Shown: positions 36,472 to 44,790 of the stretch, piece by piece | How the letters are laid out: each line of letters begins with the position of its first letter | Position numbering within the stretch: the stretch's first letter is position 1 | Origin: CAVTBT01 sp963733065 | GTDB lineage: Bacteria; Actinomycetota; Thermoleophilia; Gaiellales; Gaiellaceae | Reading direction: 5' to 3' | Assembly: GCA_963733065.1 (NCBI GenBank) | Contig: CAVTBT010000002.1 | Location: 186,001-250,000, forward strand | Length of the DNA stretch: 64,000 nt | Notes under the pieces: model-generated | Told to the model about the DNA's origin: nothing | The model's database searches: none | What the model saw: only the letters and a program-made list of their open reading frames with translations | Made by a program: the position numbers and the translations under genes

Positions 36472-36984
36472 GTGGGCGCCGGCCGGACGTTCGTCCGCCT
36501 CTTGTTCGACCACCGCGTCGGCAACATCGCCGGCGCGGTCTACGGGACGATCCTCGTGACGTCCGTGATCGCCGCCGCCTCCGGCGAGGAGGGGCTGCCG
36601 CTGTGGACGATGTCGCTCACGGTGATCGTGACCGTGGTCGTCTTCTGGCTTGCACACGTCTACTCGCAGGCGCTCGCCCACAGCGTGTCCACGGGCATCC
36701 GGATCACCGGCAGCGAGCTTCGCGGCCTCGCGGTGCACGAGTGGCCGCTCCTCCAGTCGGCAATTCTGCCTCTGCTCTTCGTGGTGCTCGGCGCGGCAGG
36801 GCTCTTCGAGCGCGCCACCGCGCTCTGGCTCGCGGTCGGGAGCGGTGTCGCGTCGCTCGTCGTCTGGGGCTTCATCTATGCGCGCCGCGAGGGCCTCGGG
36901 CCAGGCGGGACGCTCGCCTCCGTCTCCGTCAACGCGGCCTTCGGGCTGGCCGTCGTGGCCCTGAAGGCGGCGGTGAGCCACTGA
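36472..36984 (+). CDS. 170-aa integral membrane protein, function unknown
   Basis: Five hydrophobic segments (AGAVYGTILVTSVIAAA, MSLTVIVTVVVFWLAHVYSQ, LLQSAILPLLFVVLGAAGL, LWLAVGSGVASLVVWGFIYA, SVNAAFGLAVVALK). No motif I recognise. Start is GTG at 36472, 27 bases after sucD. Its stop overlaps the cupin ATG (TGATG). Confidence 0.7.
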   Translation: MGAGRTFVRLLFDHRVGNIAGAVYGTILVTSVIAAASGEEGLPLWTMSLTVIVTVVVFWLAHVYSQALAHSVSTGIRITGSELRGLAVHEWPLLQSAILPLLFVVLGAAGLFERATALWLAVGSGVASLVVWGFIYARREGLGPGGTLASVSVNAAFGLAVVALKAAVSH

Positions 36985-37325
36985 TGCAGGTCGTGCCGTA
37001 CGCGTCTGTCGAGCCGTTCACGACCAAGGACGGCTCCACGATCCGCGAGCTCATGCACACCGCCAACCAGAGCCTCGCTGAGGCGACGCTTGCACCCGGG
37101 CAGGCGACCGCACGCCACTATCACGCCGTCAGCGAGGAGCTCTATTCCGTCCTCGAGGGCGGTGGTCGTCTGGAGATCGACGGCGAGGAGCGAGAGATCG
37201 CCGCCGGCGACACGGCGCTGATCCCGCCGGGCGCGCGGCACACGATCACCGCAGGCCCGGCCGGAGCGCGCTTCCTCTGCTGCTGCGCGCCGCCCTACAC
37301 CCACGACGACACCTACTTCGACTAG
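36984..37325 (+). CDS. Cupin-domain protein
   Basis: A 113-aa single cupin barrel. Metal-binding motifs are kept: GQATARHYHAVSEELYSVLE-G (two His, one Glu) and GDTALIPPGARHTI. The C-terminus has a CCC run (RFLCCCAPPY). Small cupins may isomerise sugars, cleave rings with oxygen, or bind ligands; no choice is possible here. It is coupled to the membrane protein gene upstream. An 11-bp inverted repeat begins at its stop codon. Confidence 0.8.
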   Translation: MQVVPYASVEPFTTKDGSTIRELMHTANQSLAEATLAPGQATARHYHAVSEELYSVLEGGGRLEIDGEEREIAAGDTALIPPGARHTITAGPAGARFLCCCAPPYTHDDTYFD

Positions 37326-37384
37326 GAGGGTTTGGTGGAACGTCGCACCTCGACGGCACAGCTCGATGTTTCGCCAAACCCTCC
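37325..37384. terminator. 11-bp perfect inverted repeat with nested hairpin after cupin gene
   Basis: GGAGGGTTTGG (37325-37335) pairs exactly with CCAAACCCTCC (37374-37384). The 38-base loop contains a second stem CGTCG-cacct-CGACG. The right arm is followed by a second CCAAACC. No T-run follows, so it is a terminator candidate of the GC-hairpin type; a structured RNA or binding site is also possible. Confidence 0.45.
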
Positions 37385-37410
37385 AAACCGGAGTGGCGTA
37401 TCGTCACGGT

Positions 37411-37974
37411 GTGCCGCGCGCAGCCGCGCTCACCGCCGCCTTCGTCGTCGTCGTCCTCGCCGGCTGCGGCGGCGCGTCCGTCGACCGCAGCCCGGAGACG
37501 GCCGCCGACTGGGCGCAATCCGTCTGCGTGGTCGTCACCGACTGGCGTGACAGCGTTCGCGCGGTTGGCGACGAGCTGGCGGAGGGCGATGCGCTGACGA
37601 CGGACTCCCTCAAGGATGCTGCGCAGGAGGTCGAGGACGCGAACGACACCCTCACGGAGGAGCTGGGCCGGATCGACGCGCCCGACACGGGGGCAGTCTC
37701 GGAAGCTCAGGAGGCCGTCAGCGATCTCTCGGACGAGATCGAGGAACGGCGCGGCGAGGTCGAGGATGCGATCGACGAGGCCACGGACAATCCGAGCCTC
37801 TCGAGCGTGTTCGACGCCATCTCGATCGTCACCGCGGCGCTGCGGGACACCGCCGGCGACGTCCGCGACGCGCTCGAGGACGTCGAGCGTGCCGGCGGCG
37901 ACGCCGCCGACGCGGTGCGGGAGGCTCCGGCCTGTCGCGATCTCGCCGGACAGGACGAGCCCGCCGGTTCTTGA
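37411..37974 (+). CDS. Lipoprotein with long coiled coil
   Basis: A 187-aa protein: signal sequence with lipobox (FVVVVLAGCGG), then almost entirely acidic alpha-helix with heptad character (AAQEVEDANDTLTEELGRI, AVSDLSDEIEERRGEVEDAI). The last Cys is near the end (APACRDLAG). No enzymatic motif. The GTG at 37411 is chosen because the signal peptide then starts at residue 1. It converges on the helicase gene, 10 bases apart. Confidence 0.7.
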   Translation: MPRAAALTAAFVVVVLAGCGGASVDRSPETAADWAQSVCVVVTDWRDSVRAVGDELAEGDALTTDSLKDAAQEVEDANDTLTEELGRIDAPDTGAVSEAQEAVSDLSDEIEERRGEVEDAIDEATDNPSLSSVFDAISIVTAALRDTAGDVRDALEDVERAGGDAADAVREAPACRDLAGQDEPAGS

Positions 37975-37984
37975 CGCTCGCCGG

Positions 37985-39178
37985 CTAGATCTTGCGGCGT
38001 GGGCGCACGGCGCCCCACTTCGAGTTGCGCCGGCGTGAGGAGTAGACCAGCCGCGGCGCCGCCTGGCGCATGCCCGTCTCGGCGTACGTCTCGCCGTGGC
38101 CGCTCATCTTCGCGACCCGGCTGACCTCGCCCTGCTGCTCCGGCAGGACGAGCGTGACGCCGATACCGGCCCGCCCGGCCCGGCCGGTGCGCCCGACGCG
38201 GTGGACGTAGCCCTTGCCGTCCTCGGGCGGGTCGAAGTTGACGACGTGCGTGACAGCCTCGAGATCCAGTCCGCGCGCCGCGACGTCCGTCGCGATCAGC
38301 GTCGTCACGTCGCCGGTGTCGAACTGGCGCAGCGCCCGCTCCCTGGCCCGCTGGTTGAGATCGCCGTGCATCGCCACCGCGGCGACGTTCCGGCGCACCA
38401 GCTTCCCGGCCAGCCGATCGGCACCGCGCTTGGTGCGGACGAAGACGAGCGTGCGGCCGCCCTCGCTCTCGAGCAGCTCGACGAGCGTGTCGATCTTCGA
38501 CTCGGCGGTCACCGACACGAAGCGGTGCTCGACCTCGCCGATGCGCCGCTCCTCGGGCAGATCGGCCTCGAAGCGCGCCGGGTGGCTGGTGTACGACCGT
38601 GCGAGCTCGCCGACCTCGCCGTCGAGCGTCGCGGAGAAGAACATGGTCTGTCGCTCGCGCGGCACCAGCCGGAGGATGCGGTCGACCTGCGGCTTGAAGC
38701 CCATGTCGAGCATCCGGTCGGCTTCGTCGAGCACGAGGACGCGGACGTCGGCGAGCGAGACGAGCCGCCGGTCGACGAGATCCTGGAGTCGGCCGGGGGT
38801 GGCGACGAGCACGTGCGACTTCGCGGCACGCGCGCCCTGCTGCCGCAAAGGGACACCGCCGTAGACGGTGGCGACCGAGAGGCCGCGCAGCGGCGCGAGC
38901 GACTCGAACGCCTCGCTGACCTGGACGGCGAGCTCGCGCGTCGGCACGAGCACGAGCGCCGCAGGGCGCGCCTCGTCGGCGGCGAGCCGCTCGATGATCG
39001 GCAGGGCGAAGGCGAGCGTCTTGCCCGAGCCGGTGGGCGACTTGGCGAGCACGTCGTTGCCGGCGAGCGCGCTCGGCACGACCATCGACTGCACCGGGAA
39101 CGGGTGCTCGATGCCCTGCTCGGCAAGCTTGCTGTCGAGCTCCGCGCTCACGCCGAGCGCGGCGAAGGACTGCGTCAT
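37985..39178 (-). CDS. DEAD-box RNA helicase
   Basis: A 397-aa helicase with all core motifs: Q-motif FPVQSMVVPSAL, I AKSPTGSGKTLAF, Ia PTRELA, II VLDEADRM (DEAD), III FFSATL, IV LVFVRTKRGADRL, V ATDVAARGLD, VI HRVGRTGRAG. A basic tail (SRRRNSKWGAVRPRRKI) may bind RNA. It unwinds RNA duplexes in ribosome assembly or decay. AAGGAG lies 12 bases before the start. Confidence 0.95.
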   Translation of the reverse strand: MTQSFAALGVSAELDSKLAEQGIEHPFPVQSMVVPSALAGNDVLAKSPTGSGKTLAFALPIIERLAADEARPAALVLVPTRELAVQVSEAFESLAPLRGLSVATVYGGVPLRQQGARAAKSHVLVATPGRLQDLVDRRLVSLADVRVLVLDEADRMLDMGFKPQVDRILRLVPRERQTMFFSATLDGEVGELARSYTSHPARFEADLPEERRIGEVEHRFVSVTAESKIDTLVELLESEGGRTLVFVRTKRGADRLAGKLVRRNVAAVAMHGDLNQRARERALRQFDTGDVTTLIATDVAARGLDLEAVTHVVNFDPPEDGKGYVHRVGRTGRAGRAGIGVTLVLPEQQGEVSRVAKMSGHGETYAETGMRQAAPRLVYSSRRRNSKWGAVRPRRKI

Positions 39179-39302
39179 ATGGTGATCTGACTCCTTGTTC
39201 GGGTCGAGACCTGCCGCCCGAAGAGGAAGCCGATCTCACGGGACGACACAGCGCCGTCCGTAGGACTCACGGTAGCAGCCGTCACGGCTAGTCTCCTGCC
39301 CC

Positions 39303-40394
39303 ATGTCGGTGATCTCGTTCGCGCGCGGTGCGCCGGCTCTGGAGTGCCTGGACCCCGATCTGCTCGGCGCCTGCATCGCGGCGGCGCTCGAGCGGGACGG
39401 TCGCACCGTGCTGGCCTACGGCGCCGGCGGCGGCTACGGCCCGCTGAGGGAGTGGCTCGCGGAACGCCACGGGGTCGAGCCCGGACGCGTCGCGGTGACG
39501 ACTGGCGGCCTCCAGGGCTTCGTCTTCTACGCGGCCGAGCTGCTCGCCAGGCGGCCGGGCCGGGTGCTCGTCGAGGGGCCGACCTACGATCGCCCGCTCA
39601 AGATCCTGGCGCGCGAGGGAGCCGAGGTGGTCGCGCTGCCGATGGACGACGAGGGCCTCGACCCGGATGCCCTCGAGCAGGAGCTCGGCCGACGCGGCGA
39701 CGTCTCGTTCGTCTACACGATCCCGACGTTCCAGAACCCGAGCGGCCGCACCCTCTCCACCGACCGGCGCCGCCGCCTCGCCGAGCTGGTCGCCGCCCAC
39801 GGCGTGCCGGTGCTCGAGGACGACCCCTACGGTCTCGTGCGCTACGAGGGGGTCGCGCCGCCGAGCCTGCACGAGCTCGAGGGCGGTGCGCTCGTCGCCT
39901 ACACGTCGTCCTTCTCGAAGACCGTCGCCCCCGGCGTGCGCGTCGGCTGGTTCGTGCTGCCGGAGGACATCGCCGCACCGTTCGAGGAGCGGGCGGTGTC
40001 CACGTACATCTCGCCGTCGTTCATCGGCCAGGCGGCCGTCCACGAGCTGATCCAACGCGGCGCGTTCGAGCCGAACCTGGAACGGATCACCGACCTCCTG
40101 CGCGCGCGGCGTGACGCGATGCTCGCGGCGCTCGAGCGCGAGCTCGGCGGGACGGGCGCGTCATGGAGCCGGCCCGAAGGCGGCTACTTCGTCTGGCTCG
40201 AGCTGCCGGACGGGGCCGACGCATCGGAGCTCCTCGGGCGAGCGACCGACGCGGGCGTGACGTTCGTTCGCGGCAGCGACTTCTTCGCCGGTGGCGCGCA
40301 GGGCCGCTCGTCGGCGAGACTGGCGTTCAGCTACGAGTCGCCGGAGCGGATCTCGGCGGGCGTGGCCGTTCTCGCCGATCTCCTGCGCCGGTAG
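39303..40394 (+). CDS. PLP-dependent aminotransferase, LysN/2-aminoadipate type
   Basis: A 363-aa fold-type I aminotransferase of the group related to MocR C-domains and LysN. Seen are FARGAPALECLDPDLL, VTTGGLQGFVFYAAELLARR, TIPTFQNPSGRTLS, EDDPYGLVRY and the PLP lysine in YTSSFSKTVAPGVRVGW. Unlike the protein at 4376-5536, all catalytic residues are present. Substrate is probably an amino acid such as 2-aminoadipate, lysine precursor or branched chain. The 3' end overlaps the LapA-like gene on the other strand by 64 bases. Confidence 0.85.
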   Translation: MSVISFARGAPALECLDPDLLGACIAAALERDGRTVLAYGAGGGYGPLREWLAERHGVEPGRVAVTTGGLQGFVFYAAELLARRPGRVLVEGPTYDRPLKILAREGAEVVALPMDDEGLDPDALEQELGRRGDVSFVYTIPTFQNPSGRTLSTDRRRRLAELVAAHGVPVLEDDPYGLVRYEGVAPPSLHELEGGALVAYTSSFSKTVAPGVRVGWFVLPEDIAAPFEERAVSTYISPSFIGQAAVHELIQRGAFEPNLERITDLLRARRDAMLAALERELGGTGASWSRPEGGYFVWLELPDGADASELLGRATDAGVTFVRGSDFFAGGAQGRSSARLAFSYESPERISAGVAVLADLLRR

Positions 40395-40624
40395 AGCTGC
40401 GAGAGCAGCATGCCCGCGACGAGGCCGAGCGCGAGGCAGAGCAGGATCACCCAGATCAGGCTCACCTCGGCCTCGACGAACAGGAAGTTCACGGTCACCT
40501 CGTCGCCGTTCGCCACGATGAAGTAGATGAGGTACGCCAGCACCAGCCCGAGGACGACGATCCGGACCCACAGGCGCGGCTGGTAGGTCTCGTCGAACTG
40601 GTCCGTGCGGCCACGGAGGCGCAT
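40331..40624 (-). CDS. LapA-domain (DUF1049) membrane protein
   Basis: A 97-aa protein with two helices (LWVRIVVLGLVLAYLIYFIV, SLIWVILLCLALGLVAGML) joined by NGDEVTVNFLFVEAEV and a basic end (LYRRRRSART), the typical LapA/DUF1049 layout. Its role outside Gram-negatives is unclear. It follows the 64-aa cysteine protein on the same strand by 7 bases. Confidence 0.8.
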   Translation of the reverse strand: MRLRGRTDQFDETYQPRLWVRIVVLGLVLAYLIYFIVANGDEVTVNFLFVEAEVSLIWVILLCLALGLVAGMLLSQLYRRRRSARTATPAEIRSGDS

Positions 40625-40631
40625 GACGCGC

Positions 40632-40826
40632 CTAAGCGTACGCCGGGACGGGCGGGTGCGCGACCGGAGCGGTCACGCGTGGCACGAGGCGTGCCTGGGG
40701 GGGTGGGTCGAGCGTGGCGCCTGCCGCAAGGCGGAAAGTCGGACAGACCGTTTCGCCGGGAAGAGCACACAGGCCCGCGCGGCGGAAGTAGCAGTCATTG
40801 CAGGTGGCTTTGGTTCGTTTGCTCAT
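40632..40826 (-). CDS. 64-aa four-cysteine small protein
   Basis: MSKRTKATCNDCYFRRAGLC then ALPGETVCPTF: a CxxC plus two further Cys at spacings 7 and 7, which may bind zinc or an Fe-S cluster. The second half is Pro/Val/Ala-rich and likely disordered. A TAGGGG site precedes the ATG. It sits just upstream of the LapA-like gene, so they probably form an operon. No function can be named. Confidence 0.6.
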   Translation of the reverse strand: MSKRTKATCNDCYFRRAGLCALPGETVCPTFRLAAGATLDPPPQARLVPRVTAPVAHPPVPAYA

Positions 40827-40929
40827 TCGCCCCTATGTTCGGAGTGACCGTGCCCTCGTACGCAGGCCATTCTGGCCACGCCTGGTTGCCACTTCAAGGC
40901 CCCTCCGACACGAAAAGGTTGCAATTTCC

Positions 40930-40985
40930 GGCGCTTCCCGGCATGCCGGAAACGCCTGCAAACCTACCCCTTTCGGGGGAGGGTT
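40930..40985 (-). terminator. Two tandem hairpins after the Lon-like protease gene
   Basis: The first (40961-40985, minus strand AACC..CCCC-GAAA-GGGG..GGTT) has a GNRA-type loop and spans the stop codon. The second (40930-40956) pairs GGCG/TTCC/GG with CC/GGAA/CGCC around CATG. Together they are a good transcription end for the minus-strand operon. The rest of 40827-40963 shows nothing else clear. Confidence 0.5.
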
Positions 40986-41965
40986 GCCAGCGCGCGCAAC
41001 GCTTGTTGAAAGGTGTCCACAGGGATGACCCTCATGTCCCCTGCTGTGCTCCGGGCTTCCGCCGCGTTCTCCCCAGGGACGAGGAAGACGTCCACACCCG
41101 CGCGCCTCGCGCCGATCGCCTTCTGCGCCGCGCCGCCGATCGGGGCGACGGTGCCGTCGAGCTCGATCTCGCCCGTCGCCGCCACCTTGTGCCCGCGGTC
41201 GACGTTCCGGCCGAGCTCCTCCATCACGTCGAGCGCGAACGCGAGGCCCGCCGACGGGCCGCCCACGTCCCCGAGATCGATGTCGACGTCGACCGGCAGG
41301 TCGATGTTCGCGGACTGGCTGATCGTGATGCCGATCACCGGCCGGTCGGCGTCCCCGGGCGCGGCGGTCGTGCGCACTTCGAGCGTGCGGCGCTCCTTCC
41401 CGCGGCGCACCTCGAGCGTCACGGGATCCCCGGGCTCGAGCGGCGCGAGCAGCCTCCGCAGATCGCCGGGCGTGCGCACGGGGCGCCCGTTCGCGCCGAC
41501 GACGACGTCCGTCGGCTGAAGCGTCCCCGACGCCGGCACCGTCGGATCGACGAACTCGACGATGACGCCGTCGGCGTCCGCCTTCACGTCGTACCCGAGC
41601 TGGCGCAATGCGACCGCGGCGGCGACGTCCTCGGACCGCACCATCTGCTGAAGCGACTGCCGGCGGCGCTCGGTGTCGCTCGTGCCCGGCGAGCGAATCG
41701 CGTCCTCGGGGACCAGATTGGCGCCCTCGGGGCGGAGCGGGGAGATGAGCTGCTCGAGCCACGACGCTCGCCGCACCAGCACGTCGACGTAGTAGATGCC
41801 GCCCTCGGCGTCGGGGCGCTCCCCCTCGACCCGGACCCGGTCGGCGAGCGGCTTCGCCCGGTCGGGCGAGATCAGGAAGGACGACGAGCTGAAGAACCAG
41901 AGGAACCCGAGGACGCCGAACAGGACGACGCCGAGAGCGCCGAGGCTGAGGGGACGGCGCATCAC
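40964..41965 (-). CDS. Membrane-anchored PDZ and Lon-type serine protease (YlbL-like)
   Basis: A 333-aa protein. An N-terminal membrane helix (LGALGVVLFGVLGFLWFF) is followed by an extracytoplasmic PDZ domain (~135-200: ASGTLQPTDVVVGANGRPV) and a Lon protease domain with the Ser-Lys dyad: Ser in GGPSAGLAFALDVME and Lys in GGAAQKAIGARRA. It lacks an ATPase domain, so it cleaves unfolded or specific substrates outside the membrane without ATP. Start is GTG 41965 or the adjacent ATG 41962. It follows the SDR gene by three bases. Confidence 0.9.
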   Translation of the reverse strand: MMRRPLSLGALGVVLFGVLGFLWFFSSSSFLISPDRAKPLADRVRVEGERPDAEGGIYYVDVLVRRASWLEQLISPLRPEGANLVPEDAIRSPGTSDTERRRQSLQQMVRSEDVAAAVALRQLGYDVKADADGVIVEFVDPTVPASGTLQPTDVVVGANGRPVRTPGDLRRLLAPLEPGDPVTLEVRRGKERRTLEVRTTAAPGDADRPVIGITISQSANIDLPVDVDIDLGDVGGPSAGLAFALDVMEELGRNVDRGHKVAATGEIELDGTVAPIGGAAQKAIGARRAGVDVFLVPGENAAEARSTAGDMRVIPVDTFQQALRALATLPRKG

Positions 41966-41968
41966 CGT

Positions 41969-42715
41969 CTAAAGCAAACCGCGAGTGAGGCCGCCGTCAA
42001 TGGGGATCAAGGTACCGGTGACATAGGCGGCCTGGTCGGAGGCGAGGAAGCAGACGACGTCGCCGATCTCGCGCGCCTCGCCGAGCCGCCTCAGCGGGAT
42101 CGCCTCGATGTCGGCCTCGCCGGGGCCGTCCGGGCCGTAGACCTCGCGCACGCGCTCGGTGTCGATCCGGCCGGGCGCGATCGCGTTGACGGTCACGCCT
42201 TCGGGCCCGAGCTCCCGGGCAAGGGTCTTCAGCCAGCCCACGACCCCTGGGCGGATCGCGTTCGAGAGCGCCAGGTTCGGGATCGGCTCCCGCACCGAGC
42301 TCGACGTGATCGCGAGCACGCGACCGCGTCCACTCGAGCGGAGGTGGGGGAGGCAGAGCCGGACCAGCCGCACGGAGGACAGCAGCAGGAGGTCGACGGC
42401 GCCTTCGACCGCCTCGTCGGAGACGTCGACGGCGGTCGTCGTCGGCGGCCCGCCGCCGTTCAGCACGAGCACGTCCACGCCGCCGAACGCCTCGAGCGTG
42501 CGCTCGACGAGCAGCGACAGGTGCTTCGGGTTCGTCAGGTCGCCGCGGACGGCCAGCGCCCCGATGCGGTCGGCCTCCCGCTCGAGCACGTCGCGCCGGC
42601 GCGCGAACATGGTCACGTTCGCGCCCTCGGCGGCCAGTGACTCGGCGATCGCCAGACCCATCCCCGAGGACGCGCCGCAGACGATGGCCGTGCGTCCGCG
42701 GAGGCCGAGATCCAC
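41969..42715 (-). CDS. SDR-family protein without the YxxxK motif
   Basis: A 248-aa Rossmann-fold protein: cofactor motif VCGASSGMGLAIAESLA, NGGG in place of NNAG, Ser in AITSSSVREP. Where YxxxK should be it reads LALSNAIRPGVVGWLKTLA, so both Tyr and Lys are replaced (L and N). A known branch of 3-oxoacyl-ACP-reductase-like SDRs has this atypical site. The reaction is uncertain. It is the third gene in the operon icd-mdh-SDR-protease. Confidence 0.85.
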   Translation of the reverse strand: MDLGLRGRTAIVCGASSGMGLAIAESLAAEGANVTMFARRRDVLEREADRIGALAVRGDLTNPKHLSLLVERTLEAFGGVDVLVLNGGGPPTTTAVDVSDEAVEGAVDLLLLSSVRLVRLCLPHLRSSGRGRVLAITSSSVREPIPNLALSNAIRPGVVGWLKTLARELGPEGVTVNAIAPGRIDTERVREVYGPDGPGEADIEAIPLRRLGEAREIGDVVCFLASDQAAYVTGTLIPIDGGLTRGLL

Positions 42716-42718
42716 GGC

Positions 42719-43645
42719 TCAGCTCACGGTGAGGACGCCGACGACGTCCCGGACGGCAGCGGCGGACTCGTCGAGCCACGCCCGCTCCTGCTCGGAGAGA
42801 TCGAGCTCCACGATCTCCTCGATGCCGCCGGCGCCGACCTTGGTCGGCACGCCCATGTAGAGGCCGTCGATGCCGTACTCACCCTCGAGGTACGCCGTGC
42901 ACGGCAGGAGGCGCTTCTCGTCGAGCAGCACCGCGTCGACCATCTCCGCGAGCGCCGCGCCGGGGGCGTACCACGCCGACGTGCCGAGCAGCTGCACGAT
43001 CTCGCCGCCGCCGACCCGCGTCCGCTGCACCATCTCGTCGATCCGCGCCTGGGCAACGAGCTTCGTCAGCGGCACGCCGCCGACCGTCGTCGCGGAGGCC
43101 ACCGGCACCATCTGGTCGCCGTGCCCCCCGAGCACGAGCGCGGTCACGTCCTTCACCGATGCGCCTGTCTCCCACGCGATGAACGTCGCGAAGCGGGCGG
43201 CGTCGAGGATGCCGGCCTGGCCGAACACGCGCTCCTTCGGCCAGCCCGACACCGCCTTGGCGACGTGGCACATCGCGTCGAGCGGGTTGGAGATGACGAT
43301 GATGATCGCCTCCGGCGAGTGGGCGATCGCCTGCTCGGTGACCGAGGCGATGATCTTCTCGTTCGTGGTGACGAGGTCGTCGCGGCTCATCCCCGGCTGC
43401 CGCGGCAGCCCGGCCGTGATCGCGATGACGTCCGAGCCGGCCGTCTCCTCGTAGCCGTTGGTGCCGGTCACCGCCGCCTCGTAGCCGAGCACCGGGCCGG
43501 CCTGGTTGATGTCCAGCGCCTTGCCCTGCGGCAGGTTCTCCTTGATGTCGACGAGCACGACGTCGGCGTGGTCGCTCCGGGCGAGCTCCTGCGCGCACGT
43601 GGCGCCCACGTTCCCGGCCCCGACGACCGTCACCTTCTTCCTCAC
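42719..43645 (-). CDS. mdh: Malate dehydrogenase (lactate-dehydrogenase-like type)
   Basis: A 308-aa NAD enzyme: VTVVGAGNVGATCAQELA, VLVDIKENLPQGKALD, substrate loop ITAGLPRQPGMSRDDL (the Arg marks malate over lactate), VISNPLDAM, and catalytic His in ALVLGGHGDQMVPV. It oxidises malate to oxaloacetate. The ATG at 43645 overlaps the icd stop (ATGA). It sits in a cluster of TCA genes. Confidence 0.95.
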   Translation of the reverse strand: MRKKVTVVGAGNVGATCAQELARSDHADVVLVDIKENLPQGKALDINQAGPVLGYEAAVTGTNGYEETAGSDVIAITAGLPRQPGMSRDDLVTTNEKIIASVTEQAIAHSPEAIIIVISNPLDAMCHVAKAVSGWPKERVFGQAGILDAARFATFIAWETGASVKDVTALVLGGHGDQMVPVASATTVGGVPLTKLVAQARIDEMVQRTRVGGGEIVQLLGTSAWYAPGAALAEMVDAVLLDEKRLLPCTAYLEGEYGIDGLYMGVPTKVGAGGIEEIVELDLSEQERAWLDESAAAVRDVVGVLTVS

Positions 43646-44733
43646 GCGGTTCCTCCGAGCTTTTCGATGATGGCGTCGGCCACGTCGCTCGTCCCGACCG
43701 CCGTCGGGTCGTCGCGGGCGGGCTTCATGTCGTACGTCACCGACCTGCCCTCGGCGATCACCTCGGCGATCGCGCCCTCCATGCGGTCGGCCGCGTCGCG
43801 CTCGCCGAGGTGGCGGAGCATGAGCATCCCCGAGAGCATCATCGCCATGGGGTTCACCTTGTTCTGCCCGGTGTACTTCGGCGCCGAGCCGTGCGTGGGC
43901 TCGAAGACCGCCGTCTCGCTGCCGAAGTTCGCGCCGGGCGCGAGCCCGAGCCCGCCGATCAGGCCGGCGGCGATGTCCGAGACGATGTCGCCGTAGAGAT
44001 TCGGCAGCACGAGCACGTCGTACTCCTCCGGCCGCTGCACGAGCTGCATCGAAAGGTTGTCGACGATGCGGTCGTCGAACTCGATGTCGCTGTTCTCCTC
44101 GGCGACGTCACGGGCCACGTGGAGGTAGAGCCCGTCCGTGAACTTCATGATGTTCGCCTTGTGCACGGCCGTGACCTTGCGGCGGCCGTTCGCGCGGGCG
44201 TAGTCGAAGGCGAACTGCACGATCGCCCGCGTCCCCGTCTCCGAGATCGGCTTGATCGAGATGCCCGAGTCGCGCCGGATCCGGTCGTAGCCGTGGCTCG
44301 CAAGCCAGCTCAGCAACTCGTCCGCGTCCTCGGTGCCCTCCTCGAACTCGACACCGGCGTAGAGGTCCTCCGTGTTCTCGCGCACGACGACGAGGTCGAC
44401 GCCCTCGTAGCGCGAGCGCACGCCGCTGTAGGTCTTGCACGGGCGCACCTGTGCGAAGAGGTCGAGCGACTTGCGCAGGCCGACGTTGACCGACCGGAAA
44501 CCACCGCCGACCGGCGTTGTGATCGGGCCCTTGAGCGCGGTGCCGTTCGCGCGGATCGACTCGAGAACGTGGTCGGGCAGCGGGTTGCCGTCGTTCTCAT
44601 CCATCACGTCCGTGCCGGCGTGCTGGACGTCCCAGTCGAAGTCCACACCGGTGCCCTCGAGCACGCGGCGGGTCGCCTCGGTGAGCTCGGGGCCGGTGCC
44701 GTCACCGGGGATCAGGGTCACCTTGTGCGCCAC
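43642..44733 (-). CDS. icd: Isocitrate dehydrogenase (isocitrate/isopropylmalate DH family)
   Basis: A 363-aa decarboxylating dehydrogenase: VTLIPGDGTGPELTEATRRV, substrate loop GGFRSVNVGLRKSLDLFAQV with RPC, VVVRENTEDLYAGVEF, VHKANIMKFTDGL, NLYGDIVSDIAAGLIGGLGL. The family also includes isopropylmalate and homoisocitrate dehydrogenases; RSVNVGLRK and the neighbours mdh and citrate synthase favour isocitrate. Start is GTG at 44733. It is divergent from the first citrate synthase with a 57-bp promoter gap. Confidence 0.85.
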   Translation of the reverse strand: MAHKVTLIPGDGTGPELTEATRRVLEGTGVDFDWDVQHAGTDVMDENDGNPLPDHVLESIRANGTALKGPITTPVGGGFRSVNVGLRKSLDLFAQVRPCKTYSGVRSRYEGVDLVVVRENTEDLYAGVEFEEGTEDADELLSWLASHGYDRIRRDSGISIKPISETGTRAIVQFAFDYARANGRRKVTAVHKANIMKFTDGLYLHVARDVAEENSDIEFDDRIVDNLSMQLVQRPEEYDVLVLPNLYGDIVSDIAAGLIGGLGLAPGANFGSETAVFEPTHGSAPKYTGQNKVNPMAMMLSGMLMLRHLGERDAADRMEGAIAEVIAEGRSVTYDMKPARDDPTAVGTSDVADAIIEKLGGTA

Positions 44734-44790
44734 GGCGGCGGACTCTATCGACCGTTCGGCGCGCGATGGTGCGGGTAAGGTCCGACCTCG

